A DNA stretch of 64,000 nucleotides. It comes from Mycolicibacterium lutetiense (GTDB lineage Bacteria; Actinomycetota; Actinomycetes; Mycobacteriales; Mycobacteriaceae). The stretch is from positions 1,736,001 to 1,800,000 of the forward strand of contig NZ_JAGIOP010000001.1 of assembly GCF_017876775.1 (NCBI RefSeq). The letters run 5' to 3'. Positions within the stretch are counted from its first letter, which is position 1; each line of letters starts with the position of its first letter. The notes under the pieces were generated by a model, which had not been told where the DNA came from, searched no databases, and saw only the letters and a program-made list of their open reading frames with translations. Positions 8,208 through 16,924 of the stretch are shown here, piece after piece. The position numbers and the translations under genes were made by a program.

Positions 8208-8899
8208 CCGACGCGGTCATCGTCGACGTCGACGGGACTCTGTGTGACGTGTCGAGTGTGCGGCACTTCGTTGCTGCGCGGCCCAAGGATTTCGACGCAT
8301 TCCACTGCGCCGCCGAAACGTGCCCGCCGCATACGCATGTGCTCGACGAAGTTCGTGAACATCACCACGCCGGACACCGCATCGTCGTAGTCACGGCTCG
8401 TATGTACCGCTGGGAGCAATCCACCCGCACGTGGCTCGACCGGCACATGCCGGTGCCTTACGCGGGCCCGTTCATGCGTGGCGACAACGACTTCCGCGCT
8501 GACGTGGAGGTCAAGCGCGACATCCATCGAATACTCACGCGCGATCACGGTTTCCGCATCGTTCACTGCATCGATGACAATCCGGAGATCGTTGCGCTCT
8601 GGACGGAACTCGGCATACCCACCACGGTCGTTCCTGGCTGGACGCAGTGATGCGCCGGTGTTTGTGCGGTCGACGAAGCGCCGGGTCGAGCAGCGAACAC
8701 CGATGCGTGGATGTCCTCGGCGGCTACTGTCAAAACCGTCATTGGCCGACACGTTGTCCAGCTGTAGGGCGCCATCTGCGCAGACGCATCGGACCCGGTA
8801 GACGATCCAGAATCCCTTCTCCGCTTGATCTCGCAGCTCGACCAAATCGCCAACGGAGAAGCTGCGGTCGCGAAAATCGTTCGGCTTCCACGATGTCAT
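8054..8899 (-). CDS. small protein with run-on frame, possibly frameshifted
   Basis: The start is convincing: ATG at 8899 behind a perfect GAGGAGG. The first ~55 residues look like a real small protein (FSVGDLVELRDQAEKGFWIV, then VRCVCADGALQLDNV). After that the frame stays open through and beyond the HAD phosphatase gene on the other strand, down to 8054, which is unlikely for a natural protein. The true gene probably ended near 8650-8730, and a one-base change removed the stop (a TGA lies in the adjacent frame right after ...ANDGF). Confidence 0.35.
   Translation of the reverse strand: MTSWKPNDFRDRSFSVGDLVELRDQAEKGFWIVYRVRCVCADGALQLDNVSANDGFDSSRRGHPRIGVRCSTRRFVDRTNTGASLRPARNDRGGYAEFRPERNDLRIVIDAVNDAETVIAREYSMDVALDLHVSAEVVVATHERARVRHRHVPVEPRAGGLLPAVHTSRDYDDAVSGVVMFTNFVEHMRMRRARFGGAVECVEILGPRSNEVPHTRHVTQSPVDVDDDRVGHPTPAGVRALMGTLVARFSPWASMYSTVARDRDSATISAGRSTPRTWMRT
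8204..8650 (+). CDS. HAD-superfamily phosphatase, polynucleotide 3'-phosphatase-like
   Basis: 148 residues. HAD motif I is VDVDGTL with nucleophile D8 and acid/base D10. VVVTAR supplies motif II, K107 region (VKRDIH) motif III, and CIDDNPE motif IV. The RGDNDFRADVEVK segment is typical of the phosphatase domain of T4-type polynucleotide kinase (Pnkp), which removes 3'-phosphates so RNA or DNA nicks can be sealed. Here the kinase domain is absent. Last gene of the plus-strand phage-like run. Confidence 0.75.
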   Translation: MTDAVIVDVDGTLCDVSSVRHFVAARPKDFDAFHCAAETCPPHTHVLDEVREHHHAGHRIVVVTARMYRWEQSTRTWLDRHMPVPYAGPFMRGDNDFRADVEVKRDIHRILTRDHGFRIVHCIDDNPEIVALWTELGIPTTVVPGWTQ

Positions 8900-8909
8900 C
8901 GTTTCCTCC

Positions 8910-9101
8910 TCACTTGGACTGTTCCCATTCACCCCGGTACACGACACAGACGTCGGACCTCATCGCGCGAGGCCCCCAACCCGTGTTTTTCCGAGCCTCG
9001 TTCTCGTCCTTCTTCACAGTGAGGACGGTTGTGGAGAAGGGGCGACCCTCGGCGTCGAGTTCGTCGCAACTTACCTGCCAGCGATGCCATACAGCGGCCA
9101 C
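8910..9101 (-). CDS. 63-residue hypothetical protein
   Basis: GTG start at 9101 with AGGGT upstream. Reads like small phage proteins that begin with a short beta-hairpin (WHRWQVSCDELDAEGRPF...). Coupled tightly to the next minus-strand start at 8899. Confidence 0.5.
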   Translation of the reverse strand: MAAVWHRWQVSCDELDAEGRPFSTTVLTVKKDENEARKNTGWGPRAMRSDVCVVYRGEWEQSK

Positions 9102-9112
9102 AAGCGAGACCC

Positions 9113-9811
9113 TTACCCTCGGCGTGCCAGAGCGCCAAGATCGGCCATCTTGAGTGCGCCGAACACAGTGGCTGGGTTGTACCCGAACGAAACTGGACCG
9201 TCCTTGGGCCGGGTGAACGTCGCTTCCAGCAGGCCATCGTTCGTGGCCACGGCGAACACTTCCACCCATCTGTCAGTGGTCTCGAGGAGTGCGTGTGCCT
9301 GCGTCGGGTCCAGCACCGAGGTGCCCACAGCGGCGTTGTGGTAGCCGGTGGTCTGGTCGGGCGCGGTGCGGCAGGTGTCCAGATAGCGGCGATAGGAAGC
9401 CAGCGCGTAGCTGGAGGCGTTGATGCCGCTATAGCCGGCACCGGAGACCGTGCCGGCCCACCCTTCGGTTCCCGCTGGGTTGCTGGGTCGCAGTTCAGCG
9501 ACGAACACTGGGCTGGTCGCCGCTGCGCGGTGATCGAGATCGGTTTCAGCGGGGATCCCGTCGACAGAGCAGGACGCTAGGCCAGGCAGTACGCCGCTGG
9601 TGCGGTCATGACCCAGTACCGGTTGCCAGCCGGCGGCCGGCAGAGGGAGGTCTGCGACCGAGATGACTGAGAACGGTTCCTGTGCGGTGATGACCCCGCC
9701 CGAGACCGGGGAATCAGAGTCGGCCGGGTCAGCCTGAGCCGCTGACGCGGTGAACACCGCGGCGGCGCCAACGAGGGCGGCAGCGCTGGCGAAAGTGCGG
9801 GTGAGCTTCAT
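9113..9811 (-). CDS. secreted hypothetical protein
   Basis: 232 residues with a clear Sec signal peptide (MKLTRTFASAAALVGAAAVF, cleavage after ...SAAQA before DPAD). The mature domain has several cysteines (ASCSVDG, LDTCRTA) and a mycobacterial look, resembling exported proteins of unknown role. It does not carry a lipobox. Shares its AQA/DP signal-cleavage style with the secreted protein at 13173. Confidence 0.6.
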   Translation of the reverse strand: MKLTRTFASAAALVGAAAVFTASAAQADPADSDSPVSGGVITAQEPFSVISVADLPLPAAGWQPVLGHDRTSGVLPGLASCSVDGIPAETDLDHRAAATSPVFVAELRPSNPAGTEGWAGTVSGAGYSGINASSYALASYRRYLDTCRTAPDQTTGYHNAAVGTSVLDPTQAHALLETTDRWVEVFAVATNDGLLEATFTRPKDGPVSFGYNPATVFGALKMADLGALARRG

Positions 9812-9901
9812 GAGCGGTGACGGTAGGTGTTCCCCGGAGAAGGGGGAGGCAGCGGCGCGCTCCGCTGGAGCGGGTTGTGTTGCGCCGGCATGCCTCTGCG
9901 T

Positions 9902-10183
9902 TTACCGGGGCAGACCGGTCTGGTCGATCACCAGCGCCAGCGAGCCCCCTTGTGACGGATCGGCGTAGCGGCGGGCGAGGTAGGCGTGCAGGTCGCGGTA
10001 CTGGTACTCGACGGCCGGCGGCTGCTCGCGCACCCACTCGATCGAACCTTCGTCGTGCTCGCCCACTCGCATGTAGGTCATAAGGTTGCCGGGGTTGCAA
10101 TCCGCAGCGGAGTCGAGGAAAACCGCCACGGGCTCCCCGCCGCTGAGCACGTATGCCACTCGGTAATTGGTCATGGTGGCCAT
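9902..10183 (-). CDS. hypothetical protein
   Basis: About 90 residues (MTNYRVAYVLSGGEPVAVFL...). Start may be ATG 10183 or ATG 10174; neither has a strong Shine-Dalgarno. Soluble alpha/beta protein, family unknown. Confidence 0.5.
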   Translation of the reverse strand: MATMTNYRVAYVLSGGEPVAVFLDSAADCNPGNLMTYMRVGEHDEGSIEWVREQPPAVEYQYRDLHAYLARRYADPSQGGSLALVIDQTGLPR

Positions 10184-10317
10184 GCTGGTGTGATCATGGC
10201 GCTTGGGCCCGCTGCGGCGCGTCAGGGCAGCTCGATGCAGCGATGAGTAATCGGTCACCCGCGACGAAGATGCAGGGACGGGATACCCGTCGGTGTCCGT
10301 CAGGAGTATTGCCGCGC

Positions 10318-10539
10318 TCAGTCGAACGCCTTCCAATGGTGGCCGACGTAGCCGATGACAGCGTCCATATCGGCAACAGATTCTGGAGTGGGCATCGCCG
10401 TCTTCACGGCGCCTGCTGCACAGTGCAAGTCTCGGTGCGAGACGTACTGTCCGCGCACGTAGTCGATGAAGGCTCCGCGCGTCTCTGGACGGTCCTGATA
10501 CTGCGCGCACAGGGCACGGAATTCGTCGTGAGTGATCAT
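10318..10539 (-). CDS. 73-residue hypothetical protein
   Basis: ATG at 10539; the frame extends upstream without good codon bias, so the ATG is taken. His-rich and acidic, ending VIGYVGHHWKAFD. No family recognised. Confidence 0.5.
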   Translation of the reverse strand: MITHDEFRALCAQYQDRPETRGAFIDYVRGQYVSHRDLHCAAGAVKTAMPTPESVADMDAVIGYVGHHWKAFD

Positions 10540-10870
10540 CGCCTTGGGCCTTTCCCGTTGGGGTGCAACGGGAAATATGCTGCGTTCTAGCGCCGCCACT
10601 GACTGTCTGCGGCGCGGTCGGGATACACCGGAACCCTGGATCGCCGCCCGTAGCGCAACCCGGATCACCCCTGGTAGTTCCGTCTGTAGCGCCGTCCGTA
10701 GTGCCGGGTGTGCACCGTGCGCGGGCGGCGGGACTGGTTGGCTCCGTGCAAGTCGTGGCGGCGGGCCGGTCTGGTATCTGGACCTGGACACCCACACAGG
10801 AGAAATTCTGCGTGCCGCTGTAACTCCCGAGCAGAGCGTGTTCAACGTGGCTGGCCCGCGCGGGTTTCGA
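10540..10870. other. intergenic stretch without a convincing gene
   Basis: 331 bp between two minus-strand genes. The open frames here are Arg/Pro-rich shadows. The only structure seen is three loose copies of CCGTCYGTAGYGCC-like words near 10645-10710. No clear promoter or terminator was identified. Confidence 0.4.
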
Positions 10871-12406
10871 CTATGCAGCGGCGTCCAGTGCGAACAACTC
10901 CATCTGATTCGGATCGTTCGCAGTCAACAGTGTCACGTCCTCGATGTGGTCCGGATCCTCGGTCAGCAGCTCGGCTGCGTCCGCCAGTTCCACGAGCTGC
11001 CACTGCCGCTCGATGCGCTCAGCGAAGCTACCGGTGGGAAGATCGCGCGCGGCGCGGGCGCGATCGATGATCGCGTCGGCCACTGCCTGCATACGGAGAT
11101 CGTGGTGCTGGTGCAGCATTTTCACGTGGGTCACCATCGCCTCGACCACGTTTGACTCCGGCAGATAGACCCCTCCGGAGGAATAGGTAGCGACACCGTC
11201 GTACAGGTCGAACGGGTCGTCGCCGATCAGATGCCGGGGACGTAACAGTCTGTCGAGAATGACCTGGTGCCGGACCGGACCGCTCGACGGGAAGACTTTC
11301 CACGCCGCGTCGGTGTCTTCTTCCCAGCGTCGCGCCGCGGTTTCGACGGCCTCGGAGACTTTCAATGCCCTGCGGTGCGACGCGCGGGTCGCGAACGCTG
11401 CAACATCAGAGCTGGAGAACACAGTCTCGATGTCGGTAGCCACAGCCTCGCGGGCTTTCCGCTCGTCGCCGTCGGCCCGCGTCAGATAGGCCTTCCAGTT
11501 CACCTCGCCGATCGCCTCAGCCGGGGTGTCGCACCGTCCGATGTGCACGCCATGAGCCAGGACCGCGTCGGAGTGGGTGGCGAAGAATCGGATATCGACG
11601 TCGTTCCCGGACAGTCGCGTGTACGCGGCGGCTATGTGGGTGGCGGTCGCGGGGTCGATGTTCTCCTCAAAGCCGTCGGCGGTGTGGAAACTGATCTGTG
11701 GAGCGGTTTGTCGTTCCGTGCTTGTCTTCCGGGTGGGCGCGGTGTTTGACACTGTCTCGGTGGTGGTGATCGAGTTCTGCTCAGCGGCAAGCCATTCCGA
11801 CCATTGTTCGCTGTCACCGGCGTCGGCGCGGTCTTGCCGTGTCTCGGCGACGAACAGGTCGGCGATCTCTTGACGCCGCCTCGCCCGGTCAGCCTCGATA
11901 GCGCCGAGTTCGGAGACGGTCAGGCGAGCGTTGCCGGCGCCGAGACCGTCACTGGCGGTGTGCTCGTGCACCTTGGCGTAGCTGGTCCGCAGATCGTCCA
12001 GCTCGCGAGGCGGTGCGATCACGCCGACAAACAGCGGGTGCAGCGGTTCGTAACCTCGGAAGTGCTCGTAGTTCAGGATGGCGGCCCGCCGAAGGGTGTG
12101 TTCGGAAGGAACGTGACCGGCGTCGGCGGCTTTGGCGGCGGCGAGTCCGCGCAGTGCTCCGGAGATGTCGTGGGTGACGTGCGTCGACGGGGACACTGAG
12201 GATACCGTGGCGGGATCCAGCCCCAGGTCGGTGGCGATCGGTGCCAGCGCGGAGGCGGGTGCGGCAGCAATGACCGAGAGCACACCAGGACCTGCGAACT
12301 GCGCTGCTGCGGAAGCCAAGTCGGCGCGGTAAGTCTTCATCGCGGCCCGACGTTCTCGGTCCCGTTGTGGATTGTGGGGGCAGCGGCGCTTGGCGGTGCG
12401 GCACAT
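10871..12406 (-). CDS. 511-residue hypothetical protein
   Basis: ATG at 12406 is supported by TAAGGAGA eight bases upstream; an internal ATG at 12340 lacks one. N-terminal ~40 residues are basic, then a largely alpha-helical protein with charged repeats (IETVFSSSDVAAFATRASHRR, EAVETAARRWEEDTDA). No signal peptide, membrane helix or catalytic motif found, and I do not recognise the family. A plasmid maintenance or replication accessory role is possible only by location. Confidence 0.6.
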   Translation of the reverse strand: MCRTAKRRCPHNPQRDRERRAAMKTYRADLASAAAQFAGPGVLSVIAAAPASALAPIATDLGLDPATVSSVSPSTHVTHDISGALRGLAAAKAADAGHVPSEHTLRRAAILNYEHFRGYEPLHPLFVGVIAPPRELDDLRTSYAKVHEHTASDGLGAGNARLTVSELGAIEADRARRRQEIADLFVAETRQDRADAGDSEQWSEWLAAEQNSITTTETVSNTAPTRKTSTERQTAPQISFHTADGFEENIDPATATHIAAAYTRLSGNDVDIRFFATHSDAVLAHGVHIGRCDTPAEAIGEVNWKAYLTRADGDERKAREAVATDIETVFSSSDVAAFATRASHRRALKVSEAVETAARRWEEDTDAAWKVFPSSGPVRHQVILDRLLRPRHLIGDDPFDLYDGVATYSSGGVYLPESNVVEAMVTHVKMLHQHHDLRMQAVADAIIDRARAARDLPTGSFAERIERQWQLVELADAAELLTEDPDHIEDVTLLTANDPNQMELFALDAAA

Positions 12407-12603
12407 TGGCGGCGTCTCCTTATCTGGTGCGGGCGACGGTCCCCGCTCCGGTCAGGAACGTAGCGTGCAGCGCCGACAAGAACAGGCCGCGCCACAGCTC
12501 TCGCACCCGCCACGTGAAACGCCGAGAAGTGCCGCACCGTAGACGGATTCACCGCCCGGACTGATTTTGGCAGCGGGGACAACAGCACCTTTCCCGGTGC
12601 GGC

Positions 12604-12837
12604 TCAGTTCTCTTCGATCCGACAGGTGATCGCGTACTCATCGAAGTCGGTCCAGTCGCTGCAGGTCTGCACAGCGACACGCACCGTCTCCTGGTCAGGG
12701 ATCGAGGTATGGGCGACCAGGGCATGGACGAGGAGATCACGGGCGCCGTCGAGTGTGTCGCTGGTTCCGGCGATGAACGCTCCGCGGTCGGGGTGCTCGT
12801 GAGTTGGGTACAGAGACAGGCTCCAGGTGTACGCCAC
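12604..12837 (-). CDS. 77-residue hypothetical protein
   Basis: GTG at 12837 behind GAGGAG. Sequence starts MAYTWSLSLYPTHEHPDRGA and ends EYAITCRIEEN; a small alpha/beta protein of unknown family. Confidence 0.5.
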   Translation of the reverse strand: MAYTWSLSLYPTHEHPDRGAFIAGTSDTLDGARDLLVHALVAHTSIPDQETVRVAVQTCSDWTDFDEYAITCRIEEN

Positions 12838-12873
12838 TGTGTTTGGGCTCCTCTTTCCGATCCGCGATCTGTC

Positions 12874-13176
12874 TCAGTCCTGCATAAGTCTCGGGGCCTT
12901 GCCGCTCGCCTGCGCCGTCCAGCTGCTAAACGCCGTGAAGATGGCGGCGTTGAGAACGTCTTGGAGAACTTCAAGGTCGACATGCAGCATCGGGTCACTG
13001 ATCCCGATGTAGGTGATGCATCCGCCGTGCACGGCGACCGCGACGTGCGGATCGTCGGGGTCGTCGACCCCGATCCCTACCGCCTCAACGCTGGGGAACG
13101 TCGCCTGAGTCCATGCCTCATCCGCATGCCCCGCTGAGTCGATGGCTTGCTGGAGCTTCGGGGGTAGCGCGGTCAT
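12874..13176 (-). CDS. YbaB/EbfC-like small protein
   Basis: 100 residues; ATG 13176 overlaps the stop of the upstream secreted protein (ATGA), fixing the start. The middle (HVAVAVHGGCITYIGISDP) followed by an amphipathic helix (LEVLQDVLNAAIFTAF) matches the strand-strand-helix pattern of YbaB/EbfC nucleoid-associated proteins. Relatives of this family accompany ESX loci in mycobacteria. The call rests on pattern only. Confidence 0.45.
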   Translation of the reverse strand: MTALPPKLQQAIDSAGHADEAWTQATFPSVEAVGIGVDDPDDPHVAVAVHGGCITYIGISDPMLHVDLEVLQDVLNAAIFTAFSSWTAQASGKAPRLMQD

Positions 13177-13727
13177 CGCGGTGCCGGTGCTGCGGGCAGC
13201 GTCGAGGACGTGGTGGGCTCGCTTAAAGGACCCTGCGTTGAGGTCGCTTCGGTATCGGCTCCACCGGAGACTCGGCTGCCGTCGGAACCGGGGTAGGGGG
13301 CCAGCGGAGCGGTGTAGGTGGGTATTTCTGCGTCCGTCCGCGCGGGGGCCGCCGGTGTCGCGCTGGACGTGGCCGCTGCGGGGACAGGGGCGCAGGTGTA
13401 GGGGTCGAAGCGGCTGGTGGACGCACCGGAGGGTCCTGCCTCCCCGTCGGCTGACACGGTGGCCGTGCTCGGCGCGACTTGGCCCTCGGAAAGCTGCGGC
13501 TCCGCGGCCGTATCGGTCACTGCGATGTTCGGTGGCCCGCCGGCCACCGGGGCGCATTGGCCGGGAGCGACGGTAGCGGTGACGGTAACGGTCGCGGGGG
13601 TCACGCGCACGTCAGCGGTCTCGGATTCGGGGAGTTCGCTGCCGGGGTCGGCGACAGCCACGGTGACGGCCGCTGACAGGGCGATGGATGCAGCGGCGGG
13701 GATCAGAAGGGCGGTCTTGAGCCTCAT
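13173..13727 (-). CDS. secreted Ala/Pro/Thr-rich protein
   Basis: 184 residues from ATG 13727. N-terminal signal peptide (MRLKTALLIPAAASIALSAA...VAVADP), mature part low-complexity with two cysteines far apart. Likely exported and disordered; no enzymatic domain. Coupled by ATGA to the YbaB-like gene and divergent from the membrane pair starting at 13784. Confidence 0.55.
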   Translation of the reverse strand: MRLKTALLIPAAASIALSAAVTVAVADPGSELPESETADVRVTPATVTVTATVAPGQCAPVAGGPPNIAVTDTAAEPQLSEGQVAPSTATVSADGEAGPSGASTSRFDPYTCAPVPAAATSSATPAAPARTDAEIPTYTAPLAPYPGSDGSRVSGGADTEATSTQGPLSEPTTSSTLPAAPAPR

Positions 13728-13783
13728 GGCGCGCCACGTTAGGCACGCGCCACTGCCTTCCACGAGCGCGGCGCGTCGTTACG

Positions 13784-14221
13784 GTGGCGCAGGTGAACAC
13801 CCCCTCGATGCTGGCACGCACCGCGGTTTACGCGTTGCTGGGCCAACTGCTGGTGATCGTGGTGGTGGCAGCGGCGGTACCGGGTGGTTCGTCGTGGCTG
13901 GTGCTGTCCGGATTTGCCACCGCCTACTACGACCGAAATCTGTTCGCAGTGCGCATCGCGGCGCTGCCGTGGACCGATCCGGCTGTGTACGTGTCGATCC
14001 AGACCACGGTGCAGATGTCGATGGTCGCACTGGTGATCGCGGGGGCCTCGACGTTGGTGCGCACCAACCCGTGGCAGCACGGGGTACTCCCGGATTCCAG
14101 CCCGCCGCGCCGCGGCAAACCCAGCCCAGCGGACACCCACGCAGCTGGACCTGCACCCGCCCCCGGACTTCCTCCCGCTGCTGGGCCCGGGGCAGGCCTG
14201 TCGGGAAGTGACGCATCATGA
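13784..14221 (+). CDS. membrane protein
   Basis: About 145 residues (GTG 13784; GTG 13793 also possible). Hydrophobic segments at ~14-33 (VYALLGQLLVIVVVAAAVP) and ~78-98 (MSMVALVIAGASTLV), then a Pro/Gly-rich cytoplasmic or external tail. Its stop overlaps the next ATG (ATGA at 14218), so the two are co-translated and may form one envelope complex. Confidence 0.55.
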   Translation: MAQVNTPSMLARTAVYALLGQLLVIVVVAAAVPGGSSWLVLSGFATAYYDRNLFAVRIAALPWTDPAVYVSIQTTVQMSMVALVIAGASTLVRTNPWQHGVLPDSSPPRRGKPSPADTHAAGPAPAPGLPPAAGPGAGLSGSDAS

Positions 14222-15105
14222 TCACCGCCCCTGCATTGCGCGCGTTGGCGCGACGGGCACTGGACACCCGACAACCCCTCAGCGCGTTGCGTGACGCCTG
14301 TTTGCGATACCGACGGCTGGCGATGCTGGCCGTCGGGCTGGCCACGGTTGTGGGTGCGGTGATGGGTGGGCTGGTGTTGGTGGCTGGTGTGTCCTCTCCA
14401 GCTGCCGCTCCGGTCGCGATTTCAGGGGTAGTGCTCACGAAGGCGGCCGATCTGTTCGGGCCGGGCGGAAGCGACAAGCTCTCGGGGGCGGAGCTGGCCG
14501 AATCCGGTGCCGATTCGAAGATCAAGTGCCTTCCGATCCCACCGATGCGGGTGGATACGCAGGACGTGACAACGCCTCCGGACCCGGTCGAGGGTGAGAT
14601 GTCTCAGACACCCGAGGCGGGCCCGGTGCTGGCGCCGCTTCCGATCGCGGAGGATGGCTCACTGGAGCGCGCTGACGCCCAGACGCTCATCGACCCCGTT
14701 CCTCCCGGCACCAGCACGTTGGTCGCCCACGTCTGGTTCCTGTATCGGCTAGCCGGCCTGGGGGACTGGGACACGTTCGTGGCCGCCTACCATGCCGCGG
14801 ATTTGCATGAGGACGACGAATCAGCCGATGCCCCACTGCAGCAGGTGCAGGCGCTCAACACCGCCGGTGTAGACCTAAGCCGGTACCGGCTTACCGCGGC
14901 CTCATTGACCGCTGCGGGGCAATACACGGGGCGGCTGAACGATCCGTACCCGGGATACCGGGAACTGGTGGCGATCGAGCTCGCAGCTACCTGCTTTGGT
15001 GACGAGGATGTCGCAGCGTCCCAGATGACGATGCCGCCGCCATCGACTGCCACACCACCGCCGGATCCCGTTGCAGCCGCACAGATCCCGGAACCCCACG
15101 AGTGA
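14218..15105 (+). CDS. membrane-anchored hypothetical protein
   Basis: 295 residues, one transmembrane helix at ~35-60 (LAMLAVGLATVVGAVMGGLV...), then a Pro-rich linker and an extracytoplasmic domain (VAHVWFLYRLAGLGDWDTF, ...LTAAGQYTGRLNDPYPGYR) with a Pro/Ala tail. The topology resembles accessory subunits of actinobacterial conjugation or secretion apparatus, but I see no specific motif. Coupled to the preceding membrane gene. Confidence 0.55.
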   Translation: MITAPALRALARRALDTRQPLSALRDACLRYRRLAMLAVGLATVVGAVMGGLVLVAGVSSPAAAPVAISGVVLTKAADLFGPGGSDKLSGAELAESGADSKIKCLPIPPMRVDTQDVTTPPDPVEGEMSQTPEAGPVLAPLPIAEDGSLERADAQTLIDPVPPGTSTLVAHVWFLYRLAGLGDWDTFVAAYHAADLHEDDESADAPLQQVQALNTAGVDLSRYRLTAASLTAAGQYTGRLNDPYPGYRELVAIELAATCFGDEDVAASQMTMPPPSTATPPPDPVAAAQIPEPHE

Positions 15106-15163
15106 TGATCGCAGATGAACGCGTAAAGGAGTCGCGTGGCATGCCGGATGCTCACCGTTACTG

Positions 15164-15430
15164 TTACCGGACGGCCCGCGGGGTTTCCGTCGGAGCTACT
15201 CGAACGACATGGAAGTTGGGGTCTACTTCCTGAATTTCGCCAACAACCTTCCAGTCCTCTGGAAGCTGGGCGAATGCCCCAGCTACGTCGGCGACGTCAT
15301 GCGAGATGAGGTCGCGTCGGAAGTTGATACTCACTCCGCCTCGAGCGTGGTGCTCGCCGACGGTCAGGGTCGGATGGTGGTATGTCGCAAACTCAGCCCA
15401 CCAAGTGGAACCCGCATTCTCCGTTTCCAT
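15164..15430 (-). CDS. hypothetical protein
   Basis: 88 residues from ATG 15430, with AAGGAG about 11 bp upstream. A GTG at 15475 that overlaps the previous stop is the alternative start. Contains a beta-rich centre (TWWAEFATYHHPTLTVGEHH). Family unknown. Confidence 0.5.
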   Translation of the reverse strand: METENAGSTWWAEFATYHHPTLTVGEHHARGGVSINFRRDLISHDVADVAGAFAQLPEDWKVVGEIQEVDPNFHVVRVAPTETPRAVR

Positions 15431-15471
15431 GATGTGCTCAGTCTCCTTGCCGGCTCTGCTATTTCGTACCT

Positions 15472-15738
15472 TCACCGGACGTCGTTGATGGCATCGAGGA
15501 GCTGGTCCACGATCAGGCCGCTCCCCGCCGCGAACCGGCGCCCGTCGCCGGCCAGCGCCACGCCGTGATCGAGCAGGTCTCCGCGCGCGAGAACGATCCG
15601 GCCGCGACCGCGGCCCCCGGCGAGGAACGTCGAGGAGGACGTAACGGTCAGCCGACCGTCCCCCTCATCCACCAACAGGTCATGGCGCGGATCCATGATC
15701 GCCAACGCGTGCGCTCGCGTGAGCGGAGGTTGCTTCAA
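15472..15738 (-). CDS. hypothetical protein
   Basis: I prefer the TTG at 15738 (MKQPPLTRAHALAIMDPRHD) because AGGGAG lies 5-6 bp upstream; GTG 15774 is possible. 88 residues, acidic beta-strand pattern, no recognised family. Confidence 0.45.
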   Translation of the reverse strand: MKQPPLTRAHALAIMDPRHDLLVDEGDGRLTVTSSSTFLAGGRGRGRIVLARGDLLDHGVALAGDGRRFAAGSGLIVDQLLDAINDVR

Positions 15739-15774
15739 AGGAATCTCCCTGTATCGCGTACCTTCTGTGGACAC

Positions 15775-16056
15775 TTATCCGCGCAGTCCGTTCGTTCGGT
15801 TTGACTTGCGTACATCCGAGGCCACCACCCATAGCTGGCACGCCAACAAAGCCCCCGTAACGCCGAGCCAGGCACCGTGGAGACCTTGACCACCGACGCC
15901 AAACACGATGTTGATCGCACCGATGCACATCGTCAGAACTCCAACGATGACCCCGCCGCGGAGGCTGAGCGCGCGGCCGGACAGGCCCGCTTGCAAGTTC
16001 AGTGCACCCAGCAGTACCAGCGCTATTCCTAGGGCGATCGTTATTTCGCCAATCAT
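15775..16056 (-). CDS. small three-helix membrane protein
   Basis: 93 residues from ATG 16056 with GAGGAAGG upstream. Hydrophobic helices at ~4-24, ~34-54 and ~60-80. No motif beyond membrane topology. Confidence 0.55.
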   Translation of the reverse strand: MIGEITIALGIALVLLGALNLQAGLSGRALSLRGGVIVGVLTMCIGAINIVFGVGGQGLHGAWLGVTGALLACQLWVVASDVRKSNRTNGLRG

Positions 16057-16137
16057 CAAGCCTTCCTCTCTTTCCGGTTATTCGAGTGTCCGTTGGGCTC
16101 TGACAGCGGATACCTTTGCCGGATCCGGTTTTCCGGT

Positions 16138-16386
16138 CTAGCGTTCGGCCAGTTTTCGCTGCGCTGCGTCGTCGACTTGAGTCTTCAGCATGCGTTCACG
16201 TGAGCGTCGGGAGGCGACAACCAGCGCTGCAAGCATCAGCGAGCTTGCGAATGCTGCGATGTAGACGCCGGCCGGCGGCGGCGGACTTGATGGAGCCGCC
16301 AGGTGGGCGCCGATCAGCACGCTGGAGCCAGCGAAGGTGAGCGCGACCGACAGAAACACGAGAGTGGTCCAAATGTTCTTCGACAC
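16138..16386 (-). CDS. small two-helix membrane protein
   Basis: 82 residues. The GTG at 16386 has AAGGAGA seven bases upstream, better than the longer frame. Helices at ~6-28 and ~40-60, then a basic C-terminal tail (SRRSRERMLKTQ). Confidence 0.55.
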   Translation of the reverse strand: MSKNIWTTLVFLSVALTFAGSSVLIGAHLAAPSSPPPPAGVYIAAFASSLMLAALVVASRRSRERMLKTQVDDAAQRKLAER

Positions 16387-16502
16387 TTCAATTTCTCCTT
16401 GTTGATGTTCGTACTCGTTCGGCTGCGCGCAGGACCCGCGTGAGTCCACTCATTCATCCTCCATACGCCAGGCAGTCGTGCGGGATTCCCCTGGATACCT
16501 GT

Positions 16503-16892
16503 TCAGGCAGCGGCACGGTGGGTGTGGGAGGCCGTGTCGCCGAGAACCTGAACCTCGTAGCGGAAAACGTCTCCGTCAGCGTCTGTGTCGTCCACCGAAA
16601 CCAGCAGGTACGCGGCTTCGGTGGCACTGCGTTCGTCCGCAGCGGTGATGGTTGCGGAGATATCCGTCGACACCCACCACAGCGGCTGTTGCCCGTGATG
16701 TCGGTAGATCGCGGCCCGTGTGCCGGCAAGGCCCGCGTCTTCGATGACAGCGCCCAGCCCGTGGATTGGTCCGGTGCACAGGCGCACACCGTGGGTGGAA
16801 GCGCGGCGGGCCGCCTCTGCGTCCTTGGCTCCGATGAACCGGTGCAGTGTCACGCGGCGATCGAAGCGGTCAACGGATCCTGAAGTGTTCAC
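16503..16892 (-). CDS. hypothetical protein under palindromic operator
   Basis: 129 residues from GTG 16892. Soluble protein with an ACT/ferredoxin-like strand-helix rhythm; family not recognised. Its start lies 12 bp downstream of the perfect palindrome at 16905-16919, in the orientation where the palindrome reads TCTCTAAAATAGAGA. Transcription would start in a very short leader. Confidence 0.55.
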   Translation of the reverse strand: MNTSGSVDRFDRRVTLHRFIGAKDAEAARRASTHGVRLCTGPIHGLGAVIEDAGLAGTRAAIYRHHGQQPLWWVSTDISATITAADERSATEAAYLLVSVDDTDADGDVFRYEVQVLGDTASHTHRAAA

Positions 16893-16904
16893 CCGTTCAT
16901 CGTA

Positions 16905-16919
16905 TCTCTATTTTAGAGA
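16905..16919 (-). promoter_or_regulatory. palindromic operator overlapping -10
   Basis: Perfect 15-bp palindrome arms: TCTCTATTTTAGAGA on plus, TCTCTAAAATAGAGA on minus. TAAAAT can serve as the -10 for the minus-strand gene starting at 16892. Confidence 0.65.
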
Positions 16920-16924
16920 ATTCG

